From assembly GCA_964545075.1 (NCBI GenBank), contig CAZJFS010000029.1, positions 1 through 37,390 on the forward strand: 37,390 bases of DNA. Direction: 5' to 3'. The notes below the pieces were generated by a model that saw only the letters and a program-made list of their open reading frames with translations, was not told where the DNA came from and ran no database searches. Numbering within the stretch: the stretch's first letter is position 1; the number at the start of each line of letters is the position of its first letter. The position numbers were made by a program, and so were the translations under genes. This DNA is from DAOPXV01 sp035352535. GTDB lineage: Bacteria > Muiribacteriota > UBA9980. Below, in pieces: positions 15,576-24,210 of this stretch.

Positions 15576-17822
15576 TTAAATGGTAAAACGCCTTAAAATA
15601 CATTGTAATTCGGAAGTCATTCGCGATAATTCGTTCGCAGCCTTTGACGTATCGTTAGAGCATGTTGAAGTTGAAACTATCGAAGCGGCTACTTCGCCGA
15701 TATTTCTGGCGATATTGCCGCTTCCTCCGGCGATATCGCTTATGTTGTTATTTATTTCGTTGACCGTCGCGGTCTGCTCCTCGACCGCGCTCGCGATAGT
15801 GCTTTGAAAATCATTGATATGGTTTAATATCGATACGATCTCCGCTATCGCGCTGACGGAAGCGCCCGTATCGCTTTGAATGGTTTCGATCTTTTTGTCG
15901 ATATCTTCAGTCGCTTTAGAGGTTTCACGGGCGAGTTCCTTGATCTCGTTGGCGACCACCGCAAAGCCTTTCCCCGCATCGCCGGCGCGCGCGGCTTCTA
16001 TAGTGGCGTTCAAAGCCAGCAAATTGGTTTGCTCGGCTATGGAATTGATGATTTTCAGGACCTGCCCTATTTCCTTGCTGCTTGAACCAAGTTTGGCGAC
16101 CGTTTCTCTGGTCCGCTTCGCGAAATCGAACCCTGACGAAGTTATACCGGCCATTTCATTAGTGTTACGAGCAATTTCCTTTATGCTGGCGCTCATCTCC
16201 TCCATTCCGGCCGCGACCATTTGTATGCCGTTACGCGATTCTTCCGCCGCGGCTGAAACTACAGCCGCCTGTCTGGAAGTGTTTTCAACATTTTCCTTCA
16301 TCTGGCGGTTTATAGCCGCCAGCTCTTCGGCCGAACCCGAAAGCGCTATCAAATGGCGATTGACGCCTCCTATCGTTTCAAGCATTATATCAAGCACTCC
16401 GTTAAACCCGGAACACAGCTCTTTATATGAACCTTCAAATTTCCCCGCATTCGCGCGTGTCTTTATTTTTCCCGCAAGCGAAGCGTCGGCAAGGTTTTTT
16501 GTCTCTTCGACAAGTCCGCTGAGCGTATCGACCATGCTTATAAAACTTTTAGAAAGCACGTCTTTTTCCGACCGCGGCGTCAAGTCGATAGAAAGCCGCC
16601 CACGCGCTATATCATTGGCGGCGCCGGAAATTCCGCTTATATAATCCACCATTTTTCTAAATGAATCGGCGAGCATTCCGATCTCATCTCTGGAATAATG
16701 ATCGACCTTATGACTGACATCGCCTTCGGATATGCCCGCCGCAATATCGGAAAGATCCATGATCACGATGGCGGTAGAATAATAAAAAGAAAGAAAAAGA
16801 TATATTAAAATAATAAAAGTTATCGCGGCAAAAGTCAGCACCTTGCTTTTTTGTCCTGAAAATCCTTTTACCCTTACGTCCAGAAGCGCGTCAAGAGAAG
16901 CGATCATATTATCGTGAAGCCGGAAACATCTCGAAATATTTTCTGATATTTCAGAATAAAATTTTGCGACGTCAATATTAATAATTTGAAGTTCAATAAT
17001 TTTTTCGTTCAAGTTTTTCTGAAATGCGTCAACGTTTTTAACGCAATCGTTCAGATCTTTTTCAATATTCGCTTTAATATTTTGATTATAATCGAAAGCC
17101 TTTTGCATATTTTTAACGGCGCCTTCCTTATTTGAAACCATATTCGCCGAAAGCATCAAAAGATCAGTCTTTTCTTCAGCGGATATTTTTTTAAGAGAAA
17201 TGACATTTGCGCAAGGCACCGTCATCCTGTCAATATTATCTATCAATCCAGGCAGTTTGGTGGTAACGGAATCCATCAGATAATATGTGTCGATGTCCGG
17301 GTCAAGAGTAAGATTGGAATTATCGGCCACATCAATAATTAACGAAAGAATATTTGAAATGACATTATTATGCTTTATTAAATTTTCTTCCGTTTTTATA
17401 GCGCTATTAGAAATATTTTTAATATCAGCCCAATTTTTTTTAATTAAGTTCCACTTTTGAGTTGATTTAAGATCTTTCCCGAAATTTTCATCTATAGCGT
17501 CAATGATAATTATATATTCATCGATTTTTTTTATAACATCATTCACATCCACGGTATCTTTAATTGAAACCCTGACCGCGGAAAATTTTCCGGCAATCAT
17601 CTTGTAGTCCTGAAAAATTTCAAGTAATCGAGCCAACGGCTTGATATAAGCCGTGCCGAGTTTTTCTTTTTTTGAAAAATCTATCGTCGAATCGATCTGA
17701 GTGGTGATAGAATTCAAGAAAAAAACAAAAGCGATAAAAATAACGCCGCCTATCAGAAAAAATTTCCTCGAGTATTTCAAGCGATTCATGAGTTTAATAC
17801 CGGGTAAAAAAAATAAATTCAT
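15576..17822 (-). CDS. Methyl-accepting chemotaxis protein
   Basis: This 748-aa inner-membrane chemoreceptor has a first membrane segment near residues 18-40 and a long helical periplasmic sensor of about 310 residues. A second segment (TFAAITFIILIYLFLSFYYS) follows, then HAMP-type linkers and the cytoplasmic signalling domain. The signalling tip EQTNLLALNATIEAARAGDAG and the flank GFAVVANEIKELARE are the hallmark of the family. It lacks a C-terminal CheR-tethering pentapeptide. The start at 17820-17822 is chosen: GAAGGG lies upstream, and the longer frame (to 17906) would run through the 38-bp repeat shared with the marR upstream region. No che or flagellar gene is adjacent. The ligand is unknown. 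Confidence 0.94.
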   Translation of the reverse strand: MNLFFLPGIKLMNRLKYSRKFFLIGGVIFIAFVFFLNSITTQIDSTIDFSKKEKLGTAYIKPLARLLEIFQDYKMIAGKFSAVRVSIKDTVDVNDVIKKIDEYIIIIDAIDENFGKDLKSTQKWNLIKKNWADIKNISNSAIKTEENLIKHNNVISNILSLIIDVADNSNLTLDPDIDTYYLMDSVTTKLPGLIDNIDRMTVPCANVISLKKISAEEKTDLLMLSANMVSNKEGAVKNMQKAFDYNQNIKANIEKDLNDCVKNVDAFQKNLNEKIIELQIINIDVAKFYSEISENISRCFRLHDNMIASLDALLDVRVKGFSGQKSKVLTFAAITFIILIYLFLSFYYSTAIVIMDLSDIAAGISEGDVSHKVDHYSRDEIGMLADSFRKMVDYISGISGAANDIARGRLSIDLTPRSEKDVLSKSFISMVDTLSGLVEETKNLADASLAGKIKTRANAGKFEGSYKELCSGFNGVLDIMLETIGGVNRHLIALSGSAEELAAINRQMKENVENTSRQAAVVSAAAEESRNGIQMVAAGMEEMSASIKEIARNTNEMAGITSSGFDFAKRTRETVAKLGSSSKEIGQVLKIINSIAEQTNLLALNATIEAARAGDAGKGFAVVANEIKELARETSKATEDIDKKIETIQSDTGASVSAIAEIVSILNHINDFQSTIASAVEEQTATVNEINNNISDIAGGSGNIARNIGEVAASIVSTSTCSNDTSKAANELSRMTSELQCILRRFTI

Positions 17823-17846
17823 TATCAAGCACCCTTCAGTCAGAAT

Positions 17847-17884
17847 TTTTTCATTCAAATTTAATATTAAAAAGCTGGTTGAAC
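17847..17884. repeat. 38-bp direct repeat, copy 2 (upstream of chemoreceptor)
   Basis: It is identical over 38 bp to 15506-15543. It lies 25 bp upstream of the chosen chemoreceptor start, on the same side as copy 1 lies relative to marR. Sequence beyond the repeat differs on both sides. It may be a shared regulatory element or the trace of a duplication that accompanied insertion of the chemoreceptor gene. Confidence 0.9.
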
Positions 17885-17915
17885 GTCGAAGATTTAATTC
17901 AAACAACGGCGTACT

Positions 17916-17952
17916 AAAAAAAGGGAAGGGGCTTCCGTTAAGAAAGCCCCTT
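17916..17952 (-). terminator. Rho-independent terminator of the ammonium transporter gene
   Basis: A 9-bp stem AAGGGGCTT/AAGCCCCTT (17926-17934 and 17944-17952) is followed, on the minus strand, by a run of seven Us (17916-17922) a few bases later. It sits about 75 bp after the amt stop. A second GC hairpin (GCGCGG/CCGCGC, 17963-17968 and 17976-17981) lies between. Confidence 0.85.
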
Positions 17953-18026
17953 GCCTATTTATGCGCGGCCCCCGACCGCGCTATTTCATGTGGGGTAGGG
18001 GACTAAAATTAAAAGCGCATGAGAAT

Positions 18027-19322
18027 TTAAAACGAATGAGTCTCATACGCGGTTTCTCCGTGCAGCGCTTCGTCCAGTCCTAATTCTTCCTGGTCCTTAC
18101 CGACTCTGACGGGCGTTATCAAGTTAATTACGGCGAGCATTACATAAGTGAACGCGAAAGCGTATACCGACGTTAATACTATGGCCCCAAGCTGCGTCAT
18201 AAAAAATTTCATGCCGTCGGCCCCGCCCAGAAGAAGGCCGTTGACGCCAGCCGGGTTGACCGATTTATCGGCGAATATTCCAAGCATGATTATTCCGATC
18301 ATTCCGCCGACTCCGTGAACGCCCCATACGTCGAGCGCGTCGTCCCAGCCGAGCGCGTTTTTAATCATTACCGCGCCGTAGCAGACAATGCCGGCGACGC
18401 ATCCGATTATAACCGCGCTTCCAAGCGTTACATACCCCGCGGCCGGCGTTATAGTAGCGAGGCCGGCGACGGCGCCTGTAAGCAGGCCCAGAAATTTAGG
18501 CTTCTTTTCAAATTGCCAGGCAATTATAAGCCATACGACCGCGGCGAATGAAGCCGCGGTATCGGTGTTTAAGAAAGCGAGCGCGGTCACTGAATCGACG
18601 GCGAACTCGCTTCCCGCGTTGAAGCCGTACCATCCGAACCATAACAGCCCGGTTCCGAGAGCGACGAGCGGTATGCTGTGCGGAACGTTTGAAAGTTCCT
18701 TCCTTTTCCCGACATACAAAACTGATGCCAGAGCGGCCATTCCCGCGATGTTATGAACGACGATGCCGCCGGCGAAATCGAGAACGCCCCATTTAGCAAG
18801 CAGACCGCCGCCCCAGATCATGTGTACCATAGGAAAATATACGAAAAGGAGCCAGCCGACGAGAAATATTATATATGCCTTGAAAGTTACCCGGTTGGCG
18901 AAAGCGCCGGTTATAAGAGCCGGCGTTATTATGGCGAACATCATCTGATAAGCGATGAAAACGAAAAGCGGTATCGTCGGGTTAAGCGGAGTCGGAGTAT
19001 TTACCGTAATTCCGCTGAATAATGACTGATTAAAATTTCCAATTATTCCAAAAAAATCCGTTCCGCTTTTAAGATCTCCTGAAAAGCACAGGGAATATCC
19101 GCAAAGATACCATATGACTGATGTAATCCCCATGGAAATAAAACTTTGCAACATTATCGTAAGAACGTTCTTTCTTCCGACAAGGCCGCCATAAAAGAAA
19201 GCGAGCCCTGGCGTCATGAGCATTACAAGACTCGTAGCGATGAGCATAAAACCGGTATTTCCAGTATCCCACTTAGTTAAAACCGCCGCCGTATTCAATA
19301 AAACTTCCGCCGTGTCTGGCAT
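18027..19322 (-). CDS. amt: Ammonium transporter (Amt/MEP family)
   Basis: This 431-aa inner-membrane channel conducts ammonium for nitrogen assimilation. About eleven membrane segments are visible. Family markers are PGLAFFYGGLVGRKN near the N-terminus and the twin pore histidines, one in PMVHMIWGGG and one in WGVHGVGGMIG. The C-terminal cytoplasmic tail (GLDEALHGETAYE) is the conserved piece that contacts the PII protein GlnK. No glnK lies beside it, which is the usual partner position. A strong ribosome site (GGGGGAG, 5 bases before the ATG) is present. It follows a secreted barrel-like gene on the same strand, with a hairpin between them, and is followed by a clear terminator. Confidence 0.96.
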   Translation of the reverse strand: MPDTAEVLLNTAAVLTKWDTGNTGFMLIATSLVMLMTPGLAFFYGGLVGRKNVLTIMLQSFISMGITSVIWYLCGYSLCFSGDLKSGTDFFGIIGNFNQSLFSGITVNTPTPLNPTIPLFVFIAYQMMFAIITPALITGAFANRVTFKAYIIFLVGWLLFVYFPMVHMIWGGGLLAKWGVLDFAGGIVVHNIAGMAALASVLYVGKRKELSNVPHSIPLVALGTGLLWFGWYGFNAGSEFAVDSVTALAFLNTDTAASFAAVVWLIIAWQFEKKPKFLGLLTGAVAGLATITPAAGYVTLGSAVIIGCVAGIVCYGAVMIKNALGWDDALDVWGVHGVGGMIGIIMLGIFADKSVNPAGVNGLLLGGADGMKFFMTQLGAIVLTSVYAFAFTYVMLAVINLITPVRVGKDQEELGLDEALHGETAYETHSF

Positions 19323-19401
19323 TTTTACTCCCCCTAATTTTTATTTCAATTTATAGCCCGCATCCGCAGGCTGGTTATCGCCCATGCCGGGCGTACTAAT
19401 T

Positions 19402-19441
19402 TTATTTCCAAACCAAACCATTCGTTTCGGTTTGGAAATAA
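19402..19441. repeat. Large hairpin between barrel-like gene and amt
   Basis: Inverted repeats of 13 bp (19402-19414 and 19429-19441) flank a loop that can form a further AAAC/GTTT stem. No U run follows on either strand, so it is not a standard terminator. It may reduce or tune read-through from the upstream gene into amt, or protect the upstream mRNA end. Confidence 0.6.
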
Positions 19442-19498
19442 CCGCAACTCCTTTCCAGACGAATGATTTAGTTTTAAAAGATGTTTTTGATGAAGCTA

Positions 19499-20287
19499 TT
19501 ATTTAAGCGGCATCGAATAAGTCACGCCAAGCCAGTGCTGCTTTGGAAATTCAGCCTGCGACACCGGAAGCGGATTGTTCAAAGGCTTATAGAAACAATA
19601 GAACCAGCCGACCCTGGGACTTAACGGCTGTGAAACGCCTATTCCAACGGTAGCCAGAGGGCCGCCCGCATAGTCGATCATCATCGTAACGGGGTGTTTC
19701 GGATGTTTATAGACGACTCCGTCTATGGCCGCGATCAAACCGCCGCTTTTTTTATTGTCAAGGTCGGCCCGTTTAAAGCCGAGAATATTAGATTGATAAC
19801 CCAGATGCAACCTCGCATTCTTAAAAGCTTTTGAAAAAACCACATAAGGCGATGGAAAATAATATTGATCTCCGGGATATTTTTTCGCGCCAATAAACAT
19901 AGCGCCGACGGCCATTGAAACTTCGTCCGAGCCTTCCGTGAGTATCCGCCATTTGAAATTCCAATTTACGCGTCCGGGGTAATTGCCGCCGTCCACGAAG
20001 GATCCGCTGCCGAGAAAATCGGCGCCGGCCTCCAGCTTTTTATAACCGTATTCAAGACTGTAGAGCATAGTACGGGTATCGGCGGCTTGAGGCGTCTTAT
20101 AAGCGTAATTATAGTAGTTGAGCATCATGACGAGGGTATCGTTCGCCGTGATATCGGTGGATGGAACGTTACAAAATATAGTAGGTATGGCATAAGAAAC
20201 CCGCAGAGAAAATAAAACTAACAGCAACGCGGCTGAAAAGATAATCAGCGCGCGACAAGATAACGATTTAGCGACATGTAAAGACAA
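19499..20287 (-). CDS. Secreted barrel-like protein upstream of amt
   Basis: This 262-aa protein has a clear signal peptide (LIIFSAALLLVLFSLRVSYA, cleavage near SYA). The mature part is rich in Tyr, Phe, Trp and Gly, with alternating strand-like patterns such as NWNFKWRIL, ARLHLGYQS and VGWFYCFYK. This suits an outer-membrane barrel or a surface beta protein, though the last residues (YSMPLK) are not the usual Phe end. No family was recognised. The start is a TTG (20285-20287) with AAGGTG about 7 bases upstream. It has a good promoter and an adjacent palindrome, and amt follows it, so a channel that brings nitrogen compounds across the outer membrane is an attractive but unproven idea. Confidence 0.7.
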   Translation of the reverse strand: MSLHVAKSLSCRALIIFSAALLLVLFSLRVSYAIPTIFCNVPSTDITANDTLVMMLNYYNYAYKTPQAADTRTMLYSLEYGYKKLEAGADFLGSGSFVDGGNYPGRVNWNFKWRILTEGSDEVSMAVGAMFIGAKKYPGDQYYFPSPYVVFSKAFKNARLHLGYQSNILGFKRADLDNKKSGGLIAAIDGVVYKHPKHPVTMMIDYAGGPLATVGIGVSQPLSPRVGWFYCFYKPLNNPLPVSQAEFPKQHWLGVTYSMPLK

Positions 20288-20335
20288 AACCGGGCACCTT
20301 CCTTTTCGATGAAAAATTCATTGGCCTTTAACTTT

Positions 20336-20364
20336 ATTTTAACATCGGGAAGGGGAATAATCAA
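20336..20364 (-). promoter_or_regulatory. Promoter of the barrel-like/amt transcription unit
   Basis: On the minus strand, -35 TTGATT (20359-20364) and -10 TAAAAT (20336-20341) are 17 bp apart. The start site would be near 20329, giving a 42-base leader before the TTG start codon. Confidence 0.65.
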
Positions 20365-20370
20365 CGTGGA

Positions 20371-20405
20371 TTTAATACGTACAATATACGTATTAAAAAT
20401 ACGTA
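20371..20405. promoter_or_regulatory. Operator-like palindrome just upstream of the -35 box
   Basis: Arms TTTAATACGTA (20371-20381) and TACGTATTAAA (20387-20397) form a perfect 11-bp inverted repeat with a 5-base spacer. A further TACGTA core lies at 20400-20405. The centre is about 55 bp before the predicted start site, 7 bp beyond the -35 box, the usual place for an activator. The PAS-LuxR regulator gene ends 40 bp further on and is the obvious candidate. It could also serve as that gene's terminator hairpin, but no U run follows. Confidence 0.55.
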
Positions 20406-20445
20406 ATATGCTTTAAAAGTACTTATAAAACAAGTAATATAAGAA

Positions 20446-21918
20446 TTACATTGAAAAGTAATTTTGAAGATATGTGACCAGGTTCACTCCGGCTTTGGCG
20501 ATGCCGAGTTTTTTCCTGATATTATTGCGGTGCGTTTCAGCCGTTCTGACGGATATTTTGAGCATTTCCGAAATGTCCTTGCTGGTCATGCCGTTTTTGA
20601 TCATATTGCATATTCTGATCTCCTTAGGCGTGAGTTTCAGCGATTTCACCGATATCCTGCTGCCGAAGCCGGAAGTCAGTTCCTCGACGTTTTTTTTAAG
20701 AAGCTCGACGGTCCTTTTTTCGCGGCCGCCTGAAATGGAGCGAAGTTCGTTCAATATAGGCATCAATACGTTCTCGGCGTTGAGCATAACGTTATCCTGC
20801 ACTTCTTTTTTCTCTATCTCGATCCTTCCAAGAACCTCTTTTAAGGCTATGTTTTTGCGCTCAAGCTCCAGGTTCTGCTCGATAAGTTTTTTGCGGGATT
20901 CCTCAAGTTCGCGATCCGCTTTCTTTCTCGACGTTATGTCGCGGTTGGACGCGCGGCGGCCGAGATAATTTCCGATCTTGCCGTAAACCGGCTGAGATAT
21001 ATGATGTATCCAGCGAGCGGCGCCGTCGGAACGGATTATCCTGAAGTCGGTCTCGCAGACGGCTGAAGTTTCAGACGCTTCTCTCATAAGATTCGTCGCG
21101 CGCTTTCTGTCGGCGGGATGAATTATCTTTTCAAAAAGGGCGGGATCTTCGATAAAATCGCCTGGCGAATATCCCGATATCCTCTCGCAAGAAGGAGAAA
21201 CGTAGCGCATTCCGCCTTCGGGCGATATCCAGTATTCCCAGTCATAAGTGAAATCGGCCACCGTCCGGTAGCGCTCTTCACTCTCCAATATCTTATCCTC
21301 CATCATTTGCCTCTCGGTGATATCGCGGTTCGAAGCCCTCCTGCCAAGCGATTTTCCGTCGCTGGTAAAAACCGGCTGGGATATATGGTGCACCCATCTC
21401 ACCTCTCCGTCGGAACGGACGATCCTGAATACTATTTCGGAGACGCCGGAACGCTTCGAGACTTTTTCCATATAAAGCATGGCCTTGCGCCTATCGTCAG
21501 GGTGCATTATTGCGTAAAACAGCCCGGGATCTTTTATAAATTCGTCAGGGCTATGGCCTGATATCCTCTCGCAAGATGGAGACACGTATATCATTTTACC
21601 TTCAGGCGATGTCCAGTATTCCCAGTCATATGTAAAATCGGCGACGGTCCTGTAACGTTCCTCGCTGGCTTTAAGCTCTTTCTCAGCCATCTTCCGGAGC
21701 CTGTCGTCGCCGTTATTATTTTTTTCATGCCGCCCGCGTTCAAATAGCTGCGAACCGCTCATGCCTACGGCCTTAGCGGCCTTTTTCCCCAGCATTTTTT
21801 TCGCGGCGCGATTTAAAAAGGCGAGCCTTCCGTCCGGCCCGAAAACCAGTACGGACTCGCCAAGTTCATCGAAAAGCATATAATTCGTTGGTAAAATCAC
21901 GTTTTTTTTTGATTTCAT
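20446..21918 (-). CDS. PAS-PAS-PAS LuxR-type transcriptional regulator
   Basis: This 490-aa cytoplasmic regulator has a short PAS-like segment at about 14-60 and two full PAS/PAC units at about 86-205 and 214-333. A coiled coil follows (about 333-420), then a LuxR/NarL helix-turn-helix at about 425-488 (LTPKEIRICNMIKNGMTSKD then ISVRTAETHRNNIRKKL). The two full PAS units are about two-thirds identical by hand alignment, with a period of 128 residues, so they arose by a fairly recent internal duplication. It has no receiver domain, so it should be controlled by ligand or redox binding in PAS rather than by phosphorylation. It starts 9 bp after the preceding secreted-protein gene and shares its transcript. 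Confidence 0.9.
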   Translation of the reverse strand: MKSKKNVILPTNYMLFDELGESVLVFGPDGRLAFLNRAAKKMLGKKAAKAVGMSGSQLFERGRHEKNNNGDDRLRKMAEKELKASEERYRTVADFTYDWEYWTSPEGKMIYVSPSCERISGHSPDEFIKDPGLFYAIMHPDDRRKAMLYMEKVSKRSGVSEIVFRIVRSDGEVRWVHHISQPVFTSDGKSLGRRASNRDITERQMMEDKILESEERYRTVADFTYDWEYWISPEGGMRYVSPSCERISGYSPGDFIEDPALFEKIIHPADRKRATNLMREASETSAVCETDFRIIRSDGAARWIHHISQPVYGKIGNYLGRRASNRDITSRKKADRELEESRKKLIEQNLELERKNIALKEVLGRIEIEKKEVQDNVMLNAENVLMPILNELRSISGGREKRTVELLKKNVEELTSGFGSRISVKSLKLTPKEIRICNMIKNGMTSKDISEMLKISVRTAETHRNNIRKKLGIAKAGVNLVTYLQNYFSM

Positions 21919-21927
21919 ATCGCGGCT

Positions 21928-22575
21928 TTAATTTTTTCGCCAGCCCTTGTATTTGGTTTCGCAACAGCCGTCAAAATGGCCGGACATAGGATCTTCAGCG
22001 GAAACGCTTTTAATGTTTGAATATTCAAAAAAACCGGTGGCGGGATCTACGCAATATTCATGGATCTGCCCGAAGTTGTAAAGCGTCATAATATAAACAA
22101 ATTTGCCGTCATTAGATTTTTTTACGATCTTGCCGTTATCCGATAATTCATCCAGCAATATTTTCAAACTGTATTTTAACATGGTTTTTCTATCGGTTTT
22201 ATCGTCGGTTTTATTTTTTAATTCAATGGATATTTTATCGGGCGCCACCGTGACGTTATATACGCTGCCCAAAATTTCAGACGTCATTTTTTGATTTTCG
22301 ATATTTTTTGATACTACATTAAATTTCGCCGTAACAGTCGCGCCGTTAATCACGTACGTTGAAACGCCGCCAAAAGAGACATTATCAGAGCATTTTTCAC
22401 AGTATTTTTTGAATTCGTCGTAAATCTTTGGATCGGGCTTGAACTTCACCGCTTCATCCTGCGAATTTGATATTCCGTAAGAACAAAACATAAGAATAAC
22501 TACCAATATAATATATCGGACCGGTAATTTCAAATTATTTCCCACAATAAATTGCACCCCGTTTATTATTTTCAC
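21928..22575 (-). CDS. Secreted protein of unknown function
   Basis: This 215-aa protein has one hydrophobic segment (YIILVVILMFCSYGIS) that acts as signal peptide or anchor. The exported part has a Cys pair near its start (CEKCSDNVSFGG) and another near its end (DGCCETKYKGW). The middle is Lys- and Asn-rich with predicted beta strands. No family was recognised. The frame opens with GTG (22573-22575); a TTG 14 codons further in (22531-22533), preceded by GGGA, would give a neater signal peptide and may be the true start. It is joined to the PAS-LuxR gene (9 bp) and follows the HAMP kinase by 88 bp. It could be a periplasmic partner of that kinase. Confidence 0.7.
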   Translation of the reverse strand: MKIINGVQFIVGNNLKLPVRYIILVVILMFCSYGISNSQDEAVKFKPDPKIYDEFKKYCEKCSDNVSFGGVSTYVINGATVTAKFNVVSKNIENQKMTSEILGSVYNVTVAPDKISIELKNKTDDKTDRKTMLKYSLKILLDELSDNGKIVKKSNDGKFVYIMTLYNFGQIHEYCVDPATGFFEYSNIKSVSAEDPMSGHFDGCCETKYKGWRKN

Positions 22576-22663
22576 GGCTTGATTTCAAATTAACTTGCGT
22601 TATTATAAGCAATAAATTTTGAATTGTCAAATTTTCCGGTCTGTTAGTATATAAATACCGCGC

Positions 22664-24118
22664 CTAGGCGCCGCCGGTGACAGTACGAGTAACGGGCAGG
22701 TCAAACAAAAAAGTGGTCCCGGAGTTTTCGACGCTATCAATTTTTAAATCGCCGCCAAGTTTTTTAACCAGCTCATGACACAAAATGAGACCGATCCCCG
22801 TTCCCGTTTCACCAAATGTCCCACTGGTCGAAACGCGCTTTTCTACCCGGAATATTGTTTCAACGGTTTTGAGCTTGATTCCGACGCCGTCGTCCTGAAC
22901 CGAAACGCGAACGAGATCATTTTGCCGCTCAGTTCTTACTATTACTTTTCCTCCCGGACGCGTGAATTTAATTGAATTAGAAATAAGGTTTCTGAGTATC
23001 GTCGAAAAAATATTAAGATCTATTTCTATCGTTTCAGGCCCTTCATAATAAGTCTCGATCGATATTTTTTTATTTCCGGCATCGGTTCTGAACAGATCGA
23101 TCGTTTTTTCAATCGACGAATTCAGATTCGCCATGACGTGAACCGGCTGCAGGACTTCGGTCTGACACATCAACCATTTAAGAAGGTTTTCCAGAAGGTG
23201 ATATACGTTTTCGGCGTTATCCCTGGCTATTATGAGATACTCCTTTTTATTTTTTTCAGCAATATTATCGTAATCACTGGTCAACATCTGCGTTATGGTT
23301 ATCAGTCCCCCGAGCGATCCCTTCAGATCGTGCGCAAGGATTCCGAAAAATCTTTCCCGCGTGGCGTTCAGCTCGATAAGCGACTTGTTTTTTTTAGCGA
23401 GTTCGCCAATCATTTGCCTTTGAAAATTCATGTCTGTTTCTATACGTTCAGCCATACAGTCGAGCGCTTCCGCAAGTTCTGATATTTCTCCATTCTGGGC
23501 GCCCACGCATGCGGCCGTTCTGACGTCAAACGCTCCCGCCGCGAATTTTTTCGACGCATCTTTCAGGATTATTATCGGAGCCGTAATATATCTGGCAAAC
23601 CCATAACATACCATGCCGGATATCGTTAATATTAAAATCAAGCGCAAGAAAATTTGCCGGGCACTTCCGAAATGAGGCCCGAGTAAATTTATATCGGATA
23701 CCAATATAACGAAAAATTCTCCCCATTCTCCGACAGCCGGCCCGTAAGCCCTTATTTCGCTATTTCCTTCTACGGCCAGTGCCGTTTTCCCTTTTTTTAG
23801 CAATTCCCGGGACTGGCTTATGGCTATTTCCGGAAAGGGACGGCCTTTAAATTCATTAAAAGATCTGTCAAGAATAAAAGCGTTTATACCGCTTTTCATT
23901 TTGATATCCTTCAAAATATTATCCATTTTTGAAGCTTCACCGTGCGCATACAATTCCGCTACTATGCCGGCGTATGTCGAAAATACGCTCTCGCCTTCAT
24001 TAATAAATTCCGCCAGTCCCGAGCCGAAATATGTATCAAAGCTGATATGGATTAATATCATAAGAATCGATAAAAGCCAGAAACCAAAGAATATTTTTAC
24101 GAATATGCTTTTTTTCAT
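22664..24118 (-). CDS. Membrane sensor histidine kinase with HAMP domain
   Basis: This 484-aa kinase has a first membrane segment at residues 4-24 and a periplasmic sensor of about 125 residues. A second segment (FLRLILILTISGMVCYGFAR) and a HAMP linker (about 180-235) follow. The phosphoacceptor domain has its His in ILAHDLKGSLGG, and the ATPase domain has N-box LISNSIKF, G1 DDGVGIK and G2 GTGIGLILCHEL. There is no receiver of its own. The start at 24116-24118 has GGGA about 7 bases upstream; the frame extension by 8 codons lacks this. The stand-alone receiver 93 bp upstream is its likely partner. The signal is unknown. Confidence 0.93.
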   Translation of the reverse strand: MKKSIFVKIFFGFWLLSILMILIHISFDTYFGSGLAEFINEGESVFSTYAGIVAELYAHGEASKMDNILKDIKMKSGINAFILDRSFNEFKGRPFPEIAISQSRELLKKGKTALAVEGNSEIRAYGPAVGEWGEFFVILVSDINLLGPHFGSARQIFLRLILILTISGMVCYGFARYITAPIIILKDASKKFAAGAFDVRTAACVGAQNGEISELAEALDCMAERIETDMNFQRQMIGELAKKNKSLIELNATRERFFGILAHDLKGSLGGLITITQMLTSDYDNIAEKNKKEYLIIARDNAENVYHLLENLLKWLMCQTEVLQPVHVMANLNSSIEKTIDLFRTDAGNKKISIETYYEGPETIEIDLNIFSTILRNLISNSIKFTRPGGKVIVRTERQNDLVRVSVQDDGVGIKLKTVETIFRVEKRVSTSGTFGETGTGIGLILCHELVKKLGGDLKIDSVENSGTTFLFDLPVTRTVTGGA

Positions 24119-24210
24119 TGTCTTTCCCTTTCTTTCGATCATAGAACCGGTCCAAAAAATCGTGAGAGGCTCGCGCTTTTTAATAGCGCTTATATATTGC
24201 GTAATAAATC

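Noticed and set aside
20800..21700. The PAS repeat considered as an assembly duplication
   Set aside because: The two units differ at about a third of residues, so they are not copies of the same reads.
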